64,000 nt of DNA, taken from positions 17,249-81,248 of the forward strand of contig JBKJTT010000065.1 of assembly GCA_046590205.1 (NCBI GenBank), given 5' to 3'. Numbering within the stretch: position 1 is the first letter of the stretch; each line of letters begins with the position of its first letter. Under the pieces are notes generated by a model. It did no database searches. It had not been told where the DNA came from and worked only from the letters and a program-made list of their open reading frames with translations. Position numbers and translations under genes: made by a program. This stretch comes from DATDEW01 sp046590205. Its GTDB lineage: Bacteria > Bacteroidota > Ignavibacteria > Palsa-1295. Shown here one piece after another: positions 27,050-36,395 of this stretch.

Positions 27050-27297
27050 TGTAGCCCTAATCTATACTTGAGTATAAAGTTACGTACCTGTTTGACTTGA
27101 TATGCTTTCGCATTTGAACCAAGTGGCTGTATGTTGAGGATTTCAGGAAGTCCTTCCTTCCAGTAAATATGGTGGCTTCCTTTTATCCTACTTTCAAGTC
27201 CCAACGTGTCAAGAAGCGAGCAAAGTTCAGAGAATCTGATGTTGGAATCGGATCGTCCAGACATTACTTGCTCAAAAATCTGCTCCCTTCTACTCAT
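27046..27297 (-). CDS. hicA: HicA-type mRNA interferase toxin
   Basis: HicA binds and cleaves mRNA with a double-stranded-RNA-binding-like fold and a catalytic His. Here the motif is GSHHIYW at about residues 40-46, followed by LNIQPLGSNAKAYQVKQVRN, matching the family pattern of a lysine-rich C-terminal helix. It is 83 residues, slightly longer than the usual 60 because of an N-terminal extension of about 20 residues. The gene overlaps hicB. It sits between the aminotransferase and a T9SS cargo gene. Confidence 0.82.
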   Translation of the reverse strand: MSRREQIFEQVMSGRSDSNIRFSELCSLLDTLGLESRIKGSHHIYWKEGLPEILNIQPLGSNAKAYQVKQVRNFILKYRLGLQ

Positions 27298-27318
27298 ACT
27301 GCAATCAGAAGAAATATG

Positions 27319-28482
27319 TTACGCCCCGAACAGCGTCCGAATCCTGCCCATTGCCTTCTCGATGTTCTCGATGGAGTTGGCGTAGCTGAAGCGGATGTAA
27401 TTCTCGCCGTATGCACCGAATGATGTACCCGAGAGGCACGCTACGTTCGCTTCGTAGAGTATCTTATCAGCGATGGTGCGCGAGTCAAGCCCTGTACCTG
27501 TGATGTTCGGGAATACATAGAACGCGCCGAGCGGTTTATGGCACTTGAAGCCGGGGATGGAGTTCAGCGCATCAACGATGTAATCACGGCGGCGTTTGAA
27601 TTCCTTCACGACTTCATCAACCCAGTCCTGCGGACCAGTCAATGCTTCCATACCTGCGATCTGCACAAAAGTTGTAGCACAGCTTGGGACGTTCGTCTGG
27701 AGCTTCGCACACACTGCGGCGAAATCAGTCGGCATAATTCCAAAGCCAAGACGCCAGCCCGTCATAGCATACGTTTTTGAAAAGCCGTCAAGAATAATTG
27801 TACGCTCACGCATTCCCGGAAGCGTTGCGATGGAGTGATTGATAAATCCGTCATAGACAACTCTGCCATAGATCTCATCAGAAAGCACCATGATGTCGTT
27901 CTTAACTGCAATCTCTGCAATAGCTTTCAAATCATCAAGTGTCAGGATGCCACCCGTCGGGTTCTGTGGCGAGTTTATGATTATCATCCGCGTCTTTGGC
28001 GAGACGAGCTTCTTTAGGTCTTCAACATCGAAACGAAATTCTTTTTCTTCCTTGAGCTGGAGCGGGACGGCAACACCACCTGCAAGCTCGATACAACTTT
28101 CGTAAATCGGGAAGCCGGGGTTCGGGTAGATAACCTCATCACCAGGGTCAACTGACGCCATGATAGCATAGAACATGATGGGCTTTGCACCGGGAGAGAT
28201 AACTACTTCGCTCGATGTGAATTCCAGACCACGACGTCTGCCCTCAACCTCCGCAATTACTCGGCGAGCTTCGGGAAGTCCGGGAGCAGGACCGTAATGT
28301 GTAAACCCATTATCAAGTGCTTCCTTTGCTGCGGCGATGATGTTCGGGGCGGTGTCAAAATCAGGTTCGCCAATCTCAAGATGGACGATGTCTTTTCCTT
28401 GTGCTTCAAGCTCGCGAGCTTTCTGAAGGACGACAAATGATGTTTCTGTTCCGAGACGGCTGATGCGTTGTGCTATATGCAT
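27319..28482 (-). CDS. PLP-dependent class I aminotransferase
   Basis: This is a fold-type I aminotransferase of the aspartate/alanine group, 387 residues. The PLP-binding lysine is in SKTYAMTGWRLG; other cofactor contacts are the SPGAK turn, the NSPQNPTGG segment, the Asp of SDEIYG, and the Arg near the end (YIRFSYA). The N-terminal LEIGEPDFDTA motif is typical of aspartate aminotransferase-like enzymes. Exact donor and acceptor cannot be fixed by eye. A TATTTTTG promoter element lies 27 bases upstream. Confidence 0.9.
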   Translation of the reverse strand: MHIAQRISRLGTETSFVVLQKARELEAQGKDIVHLEIGEPDFDTAPNIIAAAKEALDNGFTHYGPAPGLPEARRVIAEVEGRRRGLEFTSSEVVISPGAKPIMFYAIMASVDPGDEVIYPNPGFPIYESCIELAGGVAVPLQLKEEKEFRFDVEDLKKLVSPKTRMIIINSPQNPTGGILTLDDLKAIAEIAVKNDIMVLSDEIYGRVVYDGFINHSIATLPGMRERTIILDGFSKTYAMTGWRLGFGIMPTDFAAVCAKLQTNVPSCATTFVQIAGMEALTGPQDWVDEVVKEFKRRRDYIVDALNSIPGFKCHKPLGAFYVFPNITGTGLDSRTIADKILYEANVACLSGTSFGAYGENYIRFSYANSIENIEKAMGRIRTLFGA

Positions 28483-28508
28483 TCGTTATCTGTTGATATT
28501 CAAGAATA

Positions 28509-28516
28509 CAAAAATA
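28509..28516 (-). promoter_or_regulatory. Bacteroidota-type -7 element TATTTTTG
   Basis: On the minus strand the TAnnTTTG consensus lies 27 bases before the aminotransferase ATG (28482). GTTG stands 18 bases upstream as a possible -33. That -33 sequence overlaps the terminator stem of the preceding gene at 28531-28553. Confidence 0.5.
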
Positions 28517-28524
28517 CGTCAAAT

Positions 28525-28553
28525 AAAAAAGGGACAACCCAAAAGTCGTCCCC
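28525..28553 (-). terminator. Rho-independent terminator after the propeller lipoprotein gene
   Basis: It is an eight-pair stem GGGACGAC/GTTGTCCC with one mismatch and loop TTTTGG. On the minus strand it is followed by TTTTTT, 22 bases beyond the stop at 28576. Confidence 0.8.
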
Positions 28554-28575
28554 CTTTCTTCCTATGTAATAGTAT

Positions 28576-29667
28576 CTAACGCTTCCAGTGCGCTATATAC
28601 GTATTTTGTGAGAGAATTTGTGTTGTTTTCGTTGAAATATCAAGCAGCTTGAGATCGTGTGTCCCGGCCGAATCCGGTGGTATACCTCGGTTATCTTCTG
28701 CGACAAAGAGAATATATTTTCCGTCATTTGAAAATGTGGGGTACTTAAGTTCGCAGATTGGGTCGGTATAGAGCGTCTCGTAATAATCGCTTGAAACCGA
28801 CATCGAAGCTATCGATACCTTACCATGCTCAAATCGTGTGCAGATAATCTTACTACCGTCAGGAGAGAATGAAGCAGCATAAAGAATACCATCCTCATCT
28901 TCATATATTTCTTTCTTTCCGGTACCGTCAGCATTGACAAGCATCATTTCATACTTGTTCTTATCTTTAATAATGATAAGTATCTGCTTCCCGTCAGGCG
29001 ACCATGAAAGTGTCTTATCATCAAATTCATCGTGATCGCCAAGAAGTTTTATTCTGCCAGTACCATTTATGTTCACTACTATAAGTGAATCTTTATGATT
29101 CCCGAGTCCGCCCTTGCGGTCTGTCGAAACAAATGCAATTCTGCTACCATCGGGTGAGAATGCGGGCACGAAGCCATCCTCAATATCTTTTGCAAGTATG
29201 ACATCAGATGTACCATCGGTATTCATCACATGAAGTTCATGCTTAAATTGCGTTTGGATAGTGTAAAGTATCTTCGTAGCGTCCGGTGATAGTGAAGCTG
29301 CCTCAAGATAGTTTATCTCTTTAACAAGACGTCTATCTGTGCTGTCAATTGTCGCAAGCATCAGACTTATCTTTGTCGGTAGAGGGTACGACAATTGATA
29401 ATTATAATAGAGATACTTATCTTTCGATGGTTTCGAGAGGTATAGTACATTCTCCGAGAGGCGCAGGAGGTCATGCGGCGAACTACCATCAACTTTCATC
29501 GTCGCAATAACCCATGAGTTGTCATGCTCTGCCGTTGCATAGAGGATATCATGCAATTCAGAAGTATTCTTACCCGGATCTACGGGAGGCACATCAATGA
29601 AGCTCTCGCGGCACGAAGACAGCCCGAATGCAACACTGACAATAAATATGAAGAGTATTTTTTTCAT
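28576..29667 (-). CDS. TolB-like beta-propeller lipoprotein
   Basis: The 363-residue protein has a lipoprotein signal (lipobox LSSC, about residues 16-19) followed by PD40/WD40-like TolB propeller repeats: FSPDGSRIAFVS, WSPDGKQILIII, FSPDGSKIICTR, FSNDGKYILFVA, each one blade. Paired MNTDGT / VNINGT / VNADGTG strands occur between them. Such propellers bind protein partners in the periplasm or at the outer membrane. It is the last gene of an operon with an ECF sigma factor and an anti-sigma factor (gap five bases), which suggests a role in sensing or output of that system. No enzymatic motif is seen. Confidence 0.8.
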   Translation of the reverse strand: MKKILFIFIVSVAFGLSSCRESFIDVPPVDPGKNTSELHDILYATAEHDNSWVIATMKVDGSSPHDLLRLSENVLYLSKPSKDKYLYYNYQLSYPLPTKISLMLATIDSTDRRLVKEINYLEAASLSPDATKILYTIQTQFKHELHVMNTDGTSDVILAKDIEDGFVPAFSPDGSRIAFVSTDRKGGLGNHKDSLIVVNINGTGRIKLLGDHDEFDDKTLSWSPDGKQILIIIKDKNKYEMMLVNADGTGKKEIYEDEDGILYAASFSPDGSKIICTRFEHGKVSIASMSVSSDYYETLYTDPICELKYPTFSNDGKYILFVAEDNRGIPPDSAGTHDLKLLDISTKTTQILSQNTYIAHWKR

Positions 29668-29672
29668 AAAAG

Positions 29673-30917
29673 TTAAAATCGTACTGCTACACCGGTAGTC
29701 ATTGATATCTTCTCGCCGTGACCCCAGTTGCCGTTATATCGGTAGGATTGCATCATCCCTTCAACACCGAGCATAAGCTCTACACGGCTATCGGGCTGCC
29801 AGACCATACCCGTCGTAAGTTTTCCCATCGGGCCCGATACAGTACCGCCGCCGAGTATCTGACCAAAGAGCTGCAACCCGCCGAGGGAAACGAAGGGGGC
29901 GGTCGTGAAGCGGTAGAACATACCGCCCCACAATAGACTTGTCTTCTGTTCTATAGTGCCGTCAGAACCGACGACATTCATGGGGAATGTCTCTTGTCCA
30001 CCTTCAATACCGAACGAATGATTGTTCGTAAGGTTATAGCGGACATTTACGGAAAGATTATTGACGAGCTCTTTCTCGCTTGACTCGATCTCTCTACTCG
30101 GGAATAACGTAAGCATTGTCATGCCTCTGATGCCGACAAAGATATCATTGCCATCAATCGTTTTTGTTCCGCGAATATCAGAAAGCGTTGTTTGCTCTTT
30201 ATCATTTATACTCTTAATCGGAAGATCCTCAATCGGATTCTCATCCTTCGGAGTTACGCTCGGCGTTGCTACTTCTTTTATTGCCACTTCATTGCTTGAA
30301 TTAATATTCGTATTCTGTGGTACGAATATTTCCTTCTCAATAACAACAGTGTCATGTATAACTGCCGATGGTACATATACCGTCTTCACAATAGTACGTG
30401 TGCTTGCTGAAGTGTTCGTATTTGTTTCCGCCAGTAATTCTCTCGGAGCAATTGCAGAAAGTGCAGGCGCCGGATTCACAGATACACTTTGCAAAGTTTG
30501 TTCTGCAACAGGTTGTCCGTTTGAAATACTATTTGATGCATCACCTGAACTAACCGCGAAGTACGTAACTGCCGAACCAAGCAGCGCAGCCGCAATAGGA
30601 ATAACCATCTTCGATGTGAGAGCAAACCAGCCCGTCTTTGCGGCTGTACTGATACTCGTACCGATAGCCGCTCCGCCGCCAAGACCTACCGTCGCAAGAC
30701 CAAGCTTTGTAAAGAGCGCACCAGTCAAGAACGGTGCGGGCTTTGTGTCGCGTACTTCATGCTCAAAAGCATTCTTCATCTTGAGCGCACGCTCGAACTC
30801 ATCCTGCAATTCATGATCTTTGCTCATTGCATCAAAGAGCCGTCCACGTTCAGTGGGTGTCGCTTCTCCATCGAGCAGAAGGTAGATGAGTTCGTTAGTT
30901 GTAAGTTGCTGTTCCAT
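29673..30917 (-). CDS. Anti-sigma factor with predicted outer-membrane beta-barrel C-terminus
   Basis: It is 414 residues with three visible parts. Residues 1-85 are a charged cytoplasmic anti-sigma-like domain (TTNELIYLLLDGEATPTERG). One membrane helix is at about 104-121 (MVIPIAAALLGSAVTYFAVS). Residues 122-250 are Ser/Thr/Asn/Pro-rich and low complexity, enough to cross the periplasm. Residues 255-414 alternate like beta-hairpins and end in aromatic GVAVRF, the mark of an outer-membrane barrel. This matches the dual membrane-spanning anti-sigma (Dma) layout known from Bacteroides. It is six bases after the ECF sigma gene, which should be its target. No zinc-binding HxxxCxxC is present. The barrel is inferred, not shown. 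Confidence 0.75.
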   Translation of the reverse strand: MEQQLTTNELIYLLLDGEATPTERGRLFDAMSKDHELQDEFERALKMKNAFEHEVRDTKPAPFLTGALFTKLGLATVGLGGGAAIGTSISTAAKTGWFALTSKMVIPIAAALLGSAVTYFAVSSGDASNSISNGQPVAEQTLQSVSVNPAPALSAIAPRELLAETNTNTSASTRTIVKTVYVPSAVIHDTVVIEKEIFVPQNTNINSSNEVAIKEVATPSVTPKDENPIEDLPIKSINDKEQTTLSDIRGTKTIDGNDIFVGIRGMTMLTLFPSREIESSEKELVNNLSVNVRYNLTNNHSFGIEGGQETFPMNVVGSDGTIEQKTSLLWGGMFYRFTTAPFVSLGGLQLFGQILGGGTVSGPMGKLTTGMVWQPDSRVELMLGVEGMMQSYRYNGNWGHGEKISMTTGVAVRF

Positions 30918-30923
30918 TTGTTA

Positions 30924-31508
30924 TTATGCTCCTTGTCTTTCTCCGTCCTTTGGTTCTGATAAGTACGGAGTTAGAATTTTTTGCATTTGCTGCTTGGCTC
31001 GAACTATCCAGTTACGGATGGTCGTCACCGGTACACCCATCATTTCGCTTATCTCCTGATAGCTCATGCCACCATATACTTGCAGTGTTAGTACTTCTCT
31101 GTATTGCTCCGGCAGAAGTTCGAGCGACATTGCGATAAGCTCCGAGGTTTCTTTTTGCTCGTATGTCGTATCAATGTAGGGCATCTGAAAATCTTCTATC
31201 GGCACCGTAGGTCGTTCATCACGCTTCGCATTAAGTATCAGGTTACGGGCAATCCGAAGAAGATATGCCGGCACGTTCGTAAACTCGCTGATTGTCTGCG
31301 AGCTTTTGAAGAACCGAACGAACGTCTCCTGATAGATATCTTCGGCTTGGTCAACTGACGGCATTGCCCGTTTGCAGTAGAGCCAAATCCTGGAGGAATA
31401 GCGCGAATAGAGTTCGCCGAAAGCGGTATCCCGCTCTGCGCCCTCTACTTTGAGAAGCTGACACAGCCCCTCATCGCTCAATGCAGCATATTTCCTCTGT
31501 TTTGCCAC
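30924..31508 (-). CDS. ECF-type RNA polymerase sigma factor
   Basis: The 194-residue extracytoplasmic-function sigma-70 factor has region 2 with AEDIYQETFVRFF (about residues 55-67) and region 4 with LPEQYREVLTLQVYGGMSYQEISEMMGVPVTTIRNWIVRAKQQM, where the helix-turn-helix binds the -35. There is no extra C-terminal domain. It is the first gene of a three-gene unit with its presumed anti-sigma factor and a propeller lipoprotein. The promoter region is 31509-31788, shared divergently with mgtE; no -35/-10 copies could be identified with confidence. Confidence 0.92.
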   Translation of the reverse strand: MAKQRKYAALSDEGLCQLLKVEGAERDTAFGELYSRYSSRIWLYCKRAMPSVDQAEDIYQETFVRFFKSSQTISEFTNVPAYLLRIARNLILNAKRDERPTVPIEDFQMPYIDTTYEQKETSELIAMSLELLPEQYREVLTLQVYGGMSYQEISEMMGVPVTTIRNWIVRAKQQMQKILTPYLSEPKDGERQGA

Positions 31509-31788
31509 TATAGAAATGACACGTAAAGCCCCCGATAGTTTCGGAATTGATTATTTTTCTTCAATTGGCAACATTTGATAAATTCTTAACGTTTAGCCCT
31601 CGTAATCACAATTTATATGACAGAAGGTAATACTAAACCTCCATCGCGATTCCGCCAAAGCTAAGGCGGGAGAATACGGCTTTTTCCAGAAACGCCCGAG
31701 ACTCCCTCCGCATCTTTCTCGGGATCAACAAAATCACAGTTTCTTTCATAGTTGCCAAAGTTGGCGGCATAATATCAGGAGTACATTC

Positions 31789-33168
31789 ATGCTCGGAAAA
31801 CTCTTACAGCCGGAAATAAACGAGATGATCGCAATCCGCGACTTTGCCTCGCTCAAGGAGATCATCCTCGAATGGACTGCGCCGGAAATAGCAGAGGTTA
31901 TCGAAGATGTTGAACTTGAAGATCGTGCGATTATCTTTCGTTTACTCCCTCAAGATATATCAACATCGGTATTCGAGTATCTTGAGCTTGCCTCGCAAGA
32001 ACAGTTGCTTCGTTCGCTTGGTCAGGCAGAAGTTGAAGCCATCATCAATGACATGGCTGCTGATGATAGAACTACCCTTTTCGAGGATCTGCCCGGTCCG
32101 ATAACAAAGCAGCTCATCACTCTTCTATCCCCGCAAGAGCGGCTGACTGCCTTAAAGCTCCTCGGCTATCCTGAATCATCTATCGGGCGACTCATGACTC
32201 CCGAATACATTGCTGTCCATGAAGACTGGACTGTTCAGCAAGTGCTTGATTTTATCCGCAAGAATGGCGATGACCAAGAGAATCTCCAACTCGTCTATGT
32301 TATTGATTATCGAGGGCGACTCATTGATGATATTAAAATCAACAGATTCTTGATAACATCGCTCGAAGGAAAAGTCGAAGACTTGATGGATTCCACATTC
32401 GTCTCGCTCCATGCAAATGACGATCAGGAAACTGCTATCGAAGTATTCAGAAAGTATGACAGAGAAGCATTACCTGTCGTAGATAATGAAGGTCATCTGC
32501 TCGGAGTTGTAACAGTTGATGACGTTCTCGACGTTGTCGAAGAAGAAGCAACAGAAGATATTCAAAAGATCGGTGGTACATCTGCTCTTGATGAGCCATA
32601 TATGGATACGCCGTTCTTCAAACTCATACAAAAACGAGCCGGTTGGCTTATCGTTCTCTTCTTAGGTGAGATGCTCACAGCAAGCGCAATGGCATTCTTT
32701 GAAGATGAACTTGCTCGTGCTATCGTCCTTGCAACATTTATTCCCTTGATCATTTCATCAGGTGGAAACTCCGGTTCGCAGGCATCAACACTCGTTATCC
32801 GTGCGATGGCGCTCGGGGAAATAACAATTAAGGATTGGTGGCGAGTTGTTAGCCGTGAGTTTTTTTCCGGGCTTACACTCGGTCTGATACTCGGAATCAT
32901 CGGATTTCTACGAATAGAACTCTGGTCAACATTCTCGCCTATTTATGGCGAACATGCAACCCTCATCGGCGCAACAGTAGGTCTTACACTTACGTGTATC
33001 GTTATGTGGGGCACGCTAACCGGCTCGATACTTCCGCTCTTACTAAAACGTTTCGGCTTTGACCCGGCAACATCATCAGCCCCATTCGTCGCAACACTCG
33101 TTGACGTAACAGGGCTTATTATTTACTTCGGTACAGCGTCGGTAATCTTGAGCGGAACGTTGCTTTAA
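31789..33168 (+). CDS. mgtE: MgtE-type magnesium transporter
   Basis: This is a Mg2+ channel of the inner membrane, 459 residues. In order: MgtE N domain of helical repeats (about residues 20-120), two CBS domains (about 130-250, LMTPEYIAVHEDW and DREALPVVDNEGHLLGVVTVDDV), the plug helix, and five transmembrane helices with the pore motif SSGGNSGSQAS. The start ATG has AGGAG eight bases upstream. Regulation is usually by Mg2+ binding to the N/CBS part; no M-box riboswitch could be recognised in the 280 bases upstream. The stop overlaps that of the convergent TldE gene by four bases. Confidence 0.94.
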   Translation: MLGKLLQPEINEMIAIRDFASLKEIILEWTAPEIAEVIEDVELEDRAIIFRLLPQDISTSVFEYLELASQEQLLRSLGQAEVEAIINDMAADDRTTLFEDLPGPITKQLITLLSPQERLTALKLLGYPESSIGRLMTPEYIAVHEDWTVQQVLDFIRKNGDDQENLQLVYVIDYRGRLIDDIKINRFLITSLEGKVEDLMDSTFVSLHANDDQETAIEVFRKYDREALPVVDNEGHLLGVVTVDDVLDVVEEEATEDIQKIGGTSALDEPYMDTPFFKLIQKRAGWLIVLFLGEMLTASAMAFFEDELARAIVLATFIPLIISSGGNSGSQASTLVIRAMALGEITIKDWWRVVSREFFSGLTLGLILGIIGFLRIELWSTFSPIYGEHATLIGATVGLTLTCIVMWGTLTGSILPLLLKRFGFDPATSSAPFVATLVDVTGLIIYFGTASVILSGTLL

Positions 33169-34529
33169 ACAGCATCGCTTATACTCGCAAAATTAAATCC
33201 GCTTGTTACGATGAGGGGGCAGAGCATCGGCATGCCGTCCCAGCCGTCACGTGGGGCAGTGGCTACGGGCTTTGATGCACCAATGATGTTCTTAAATACT
33301 GCAAGCGGTGACTCATTCCACCGGAAGTTCACGACACCGTGTTTTATTTTTCCGTCTTCAAAATAATAAAGTCCGTCGCGCGTGAGACCTGTCTTTAAAA
33401 GTGTTTGGTTATCGAGGTCGCGGATATACCAAAAACTTGTAATGAGGAATCCTTCTTTGACTGTCGTAAGATAATCTTCGGGGAGCATTGCGCCGCCTGC
33501 TTCAAGAATAAGATTTGATGGACCGGGCTGCGGTGCTTTGCCTGTCTTCTGCGCCCAATAGCGTGAGCGCTGCATATTCTGAAGTTTTCCATCAGTAAAC
33601 CAATCAACCTGTCCACTTGGAAGACCATTATCAGCATAGATACCTGCTGGCACCATTGGGTGATTAGGATCGGAGTAAATACGAACTCCATCAGCAAGAA
33701 GTTTTTCTCCTACGGCAGTTGCTCCGTTTGGACGAGAGAACGCACTTCTTCCCTCTTCTGCATCACGAGCATCAAGCGACCAGACAAGCTGTTGAACCAT
33801 ATCAGCAGTTGCCGATGGTTCAAGTATCGCTTTGTGCACACCCGGGTCATACTCTTTTGGACTATCCCATGCAACACATTTATCTACAGCGCGATTTATC
33901 GCAAGGTTTGCCTCGAGTCGTGCAATAGCATGTGACGCTTTTTTATTCCATCCGCTTGATGACCCCTTCTCATTGCGAATAGTCGTTGAAAACGTTGTTC
34001 GTGTTTTTTGGTCGTTCGCAAAAATACCTTTTGAATTTGCGAACGAGAAACGCGAAGTCGTTGATTCAATAAATCCTGATGCAATAAGTTGACGTGCTTT
34101 CGCTTCTTTTATCGCTTGGTCTGCGATGCGAGAACGCTCGTTCGAGGAATACTCTGTATCTGCGCTTGATGAATCAAACTGCCCGCTTCGCAAATACTTT
34201 TGCTTTTCACTAAGCGGACTAGCAAGCTCTTCATTATCAGGCGCAAGTGATGCTATCTCTGTTGCACGAGCAACTGCACGTTTGAGTCCATCTTCGGAGA
34301 GATCATTCGTCGAGACAGTGCCGGATTTCTTACCGTTAGCGCATGTAATGTTTACGGTTGTATTGACAGACGAGCCGCTTGTCGTAACGGTATTCGCCGC
34401 AAAACGGAGATTAGCCGAGTGCTCGGAGTTAATGCTCACTTCGCACCACTCTGCCTTTGAGAAGCTGATAATCTTTTTCGAGAGATTCTCTAACTCAAGC
34501 GCCGATATAATGTCTTTACTGATTGCCAT
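33165..34529 (-). CDS. pmbA: TldE/PmbA family metalloprotease-complex subunit
   Basis: TldE forms a heterodimer with TldD that degrades small peptides and matures modified peptides. The 454-residue protein has the PmbA/TldE fold but, as usual for TldE, lacks the HExxxH zinc motif. It carries family segments such as YDPGVHKAILEPSA, FSRPNGATAVGEKL and NLILEAGGA. No signal peptide is present. It lies 32 bases downstream of the Tat-signal-bearing TldD. Convergent to mgtE with a four-base overlap. Confidence 0.85.
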   Translation of the reverse strand: MAISKDIISALELENLSKKIISFSKAEWCEVSINSEHSANLRFAANTVTTSGSSVNTTVNITCANGKKSGTVSTNDLSEDGLKRAVARATEIASLAPDNEELASPLSEKQKYLRSGQFDSSSADTEYSSNERSRIADQAIKEAKARQLIASGFIESTTSRFSFANSKGIFANDQKTRTTFSTTIRNEKGSSSGWNKKASHAIARLEANLAINRAVDKCVAWDSPKEYDPGVHKAILEPSATADMVQQLVWSLDARDAEEGRSAFSRPNGATAVGEKLLADGVRIYSDPNHPMVPAGIYADNGLPSGQVDWFTDGKLQNMQRSRYWAQKTGKAPQPGPSNLILEAGGAMLPEDYLTTVKEGFLITSFWYIRDLDNQTLLKTGLTRDGLYYFEDGKIKHGVVNFRWNESPLAVFKNIIGASKPVATAPRDGWDGMPMLCPLIVTSGFNFASISDAV

Positions 34530-34561
34530 GTGATCAAAATTAATTATCGTAATGAGTAGCG

Positions 34562-36199
34562 TTAGTGGTTACAATCTTCATGATGGAGCATACCGCTCCG
34601 CGAATTCGCAGATTGTGAACGAGTATTGAGCACGTTGATTTTTCTAAACCGTGCAACAGGACAGCCATGCGAGACGGGGTTCGATTGTGATGGTTCTCCT
34701 TTGCCATCATACATTGAACCGCCTATCATGTATGTGCTCGCATCACCGAGCATATCGAGTTTTTTCCAGAACGGAGTTGACTGCGATTGATAGGCAACAT
34801 CACGAAGCATTCGAGTTATCTTACCGTCCTTGACCTCGTAAGCAACTTGACCCGTGAATTGGAAATTAAATCGTTGTTGATCGATCGAAAAACTTGAGTT
34901 GCCCTTTATATATATTCCATTCGACGTCTCTTTGATAATATCTTCAAGCGAAGTTGCGATAGGATTTGGCTTCAAGCTAACGTTCGGCATTCTCTGGAAC
35001 GGTACGTTCGACCATCCTTGAGCGTAGCTCTCGCCATGCGACTTTGTCTCGTTCAAGTACTTCGCTTGCTCGCGGGTAGTTTGTGCACTAACAAGCTCGC
35101 CTTTATCAATGATAGAATACTCGGTTGCCGGACATCCGTCATCATCATAACCAACGGTTGCAAGTGCGCCAACTTGTGTTCTATCAGCAACGATGTTCAG
35201 AAGCTCACTCCCATACGTATAACGACCGATCCTATCTTGCTGTAAGAAACTTGTTCCTGCGAAGTTCGCTTCAAAGCCCATGATGCGGTCAAGTTCTGTT
35301 GGATGACCGATGCTCTCATGTATAGTGAGCCATAGATGTGTCGGATGAAGGATGAGGTCATACTCATCAGGTGTTACACTTACTGCCGATACTTTTTCGC
35401 TTGCTTCAGAGACTGCTTGTGCAATTTCATCTTTATATGGATACTCCTCTACGTATTCATACCCCTTCCCTTGCGGAAGGACGAAGAGCGCGCGTGATGC
35501 GAACTCTCCTTTTGCAATATCACTGGCTGTAATCCATGTCGATGGATTCATGCGAGTTACTTCCTGCCATATCCGTGAACCCTCACTCGATGCAAAAAAC
35601 TTCTCCTCGCGGACAGAATCCATGTTCGAGGTAACAAGTATCTTCTTGCCACCGGAATTTGCACCAAGAGCCATACCATGAATGTTCAGAAGCATCTCTG
35701 CACGTTCTTTGAATGATACCTCGAATGGGTTCTTCTTTATCGGAGTCTTCCACTCTGCCGTTATCGCTTCAACTGGCGCAAGCTCGACGGGTGATGATTG
35801 CAGTTTTGCATTGGCAGTTGCAATCTGTATCGCCTCGTTACAGGCACGTTTTGCGCTGTCTTCAGTTACGTTGCGCGTTGATGAGAATCCCCATGTGCCA
35901 TCTTTGATGACACGGATACCTATCCCGAATGAATCAGAATCGTTGATACCGGTAACAACATTGTTCCGCGCGCTTACCGACTGACGCAAGTAATGCGAAA
36001 TACGAACATCACAGTAGGTCGCGCCTTTTTCTTTTGCATAGGCAAGAATGGTTTCTGCGAGTGCTTGTTCGGAAGCGGAAGGTTTTGATAGCCCTGCCGG
36101 AGCAGAGGCACGAGCAGCACGAGCGAAACGGCTATCAAGCCCGGTAAGCGCTAACGCGCCTCCGGCAAGTGCCCCTTTGAGAAAAGATCTTCTTTCCAT
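34562..36199 (-). CDS. tldD: TldD family metalloprotease with Tat signal
   Basis: TldD carries the zinc site: HESIGH at residues 294-299 (HExxxH) with the C-terminal HGCPVARF cysteine as probable third ligand. Unlike cytoplasmic E. coli TldD it begins with a twin-arginine signal, ERRSFLKGALAGGALALTGL, so the folded enzyme may be exported to the periplasm. At 545 residues it is longer than the usual 480. The TldE partner follows after 32 bases and has no signal; it could be exported bound to TldD. Known TldD/TldE pairs process peptide antibiotics or degrade peptides; no such substrate gene is seen nearby. Confidence 0.85.
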   Translation of the reverse strand: MERRSFLKGALAGGALALTGLDSRFARAARASAPAGLSKPSASEQALAETILAYAKEKGATYCDVRISHYLRQSVSARNNVVTGINDSDSFGIGIRVIKDGTWGFSSTRNVTEDSAKRACNEAIQIATANAKLQSSPVELAPVEAITAEWKTPIKKNPFEVSFKERAEMLLNIHGMALGANSGGKKILVTSNMDSVREEKFFASSEGSRIWQEVTRMNPSTWITASDIAKGEFASRALFVLPQGKGYEYVEEYPYKDEIAQAVSEASEKVSAVSVTPDEYDLILHPTHLWLTIHESIGHPTELDRIMGFEANFAGTSFLQQDRIGRYTYGSELLNIVADRTQVGALATVGYDDDGCPATEYSIIDKGELVSAQTTREQAKYLNETKSHGESYAQGWSNVPFQRMPNVSLKPNPIATSLEDIIKETSNGIYIKGNSSFSIDQQRFNFQFTGQVAYEVKDGKITRMLRDVAYQSQSTPFWKKLDMLGDASTYMIGGSMYDGKGEPSQSNPVSHGCPVARFRKINVLNTRSQSANSRSGMLHHEDCNH

Positions 36200-36395
36200 A
36201 ATACTATCTGTTAAAGTCTGAACAGCGAAAATACGGAGTGAAATGGGTTCTCAAATGAAAAGCTATAGGGCAGATAGCAGCGTCTCCCCTTGCGACCTAA
36301 ACAATTAATTAATTCTTAACGCGATTGGATGAACTCTATGGTAAAATTTTGGATTAGAATGCATAGCCAATTTTGGCTTTTGGAAGGAGCACACT

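Noticed and set aside
31646..31672. CCGCC-AAAGCTAA-GGCGG palindrome before mgtE as an Mg2+ riboswitch
   Set aside because: Too short and simple for an M-box; it resembles a common dispersed palindrome. No riboswitch core could be found in the 280 bases.
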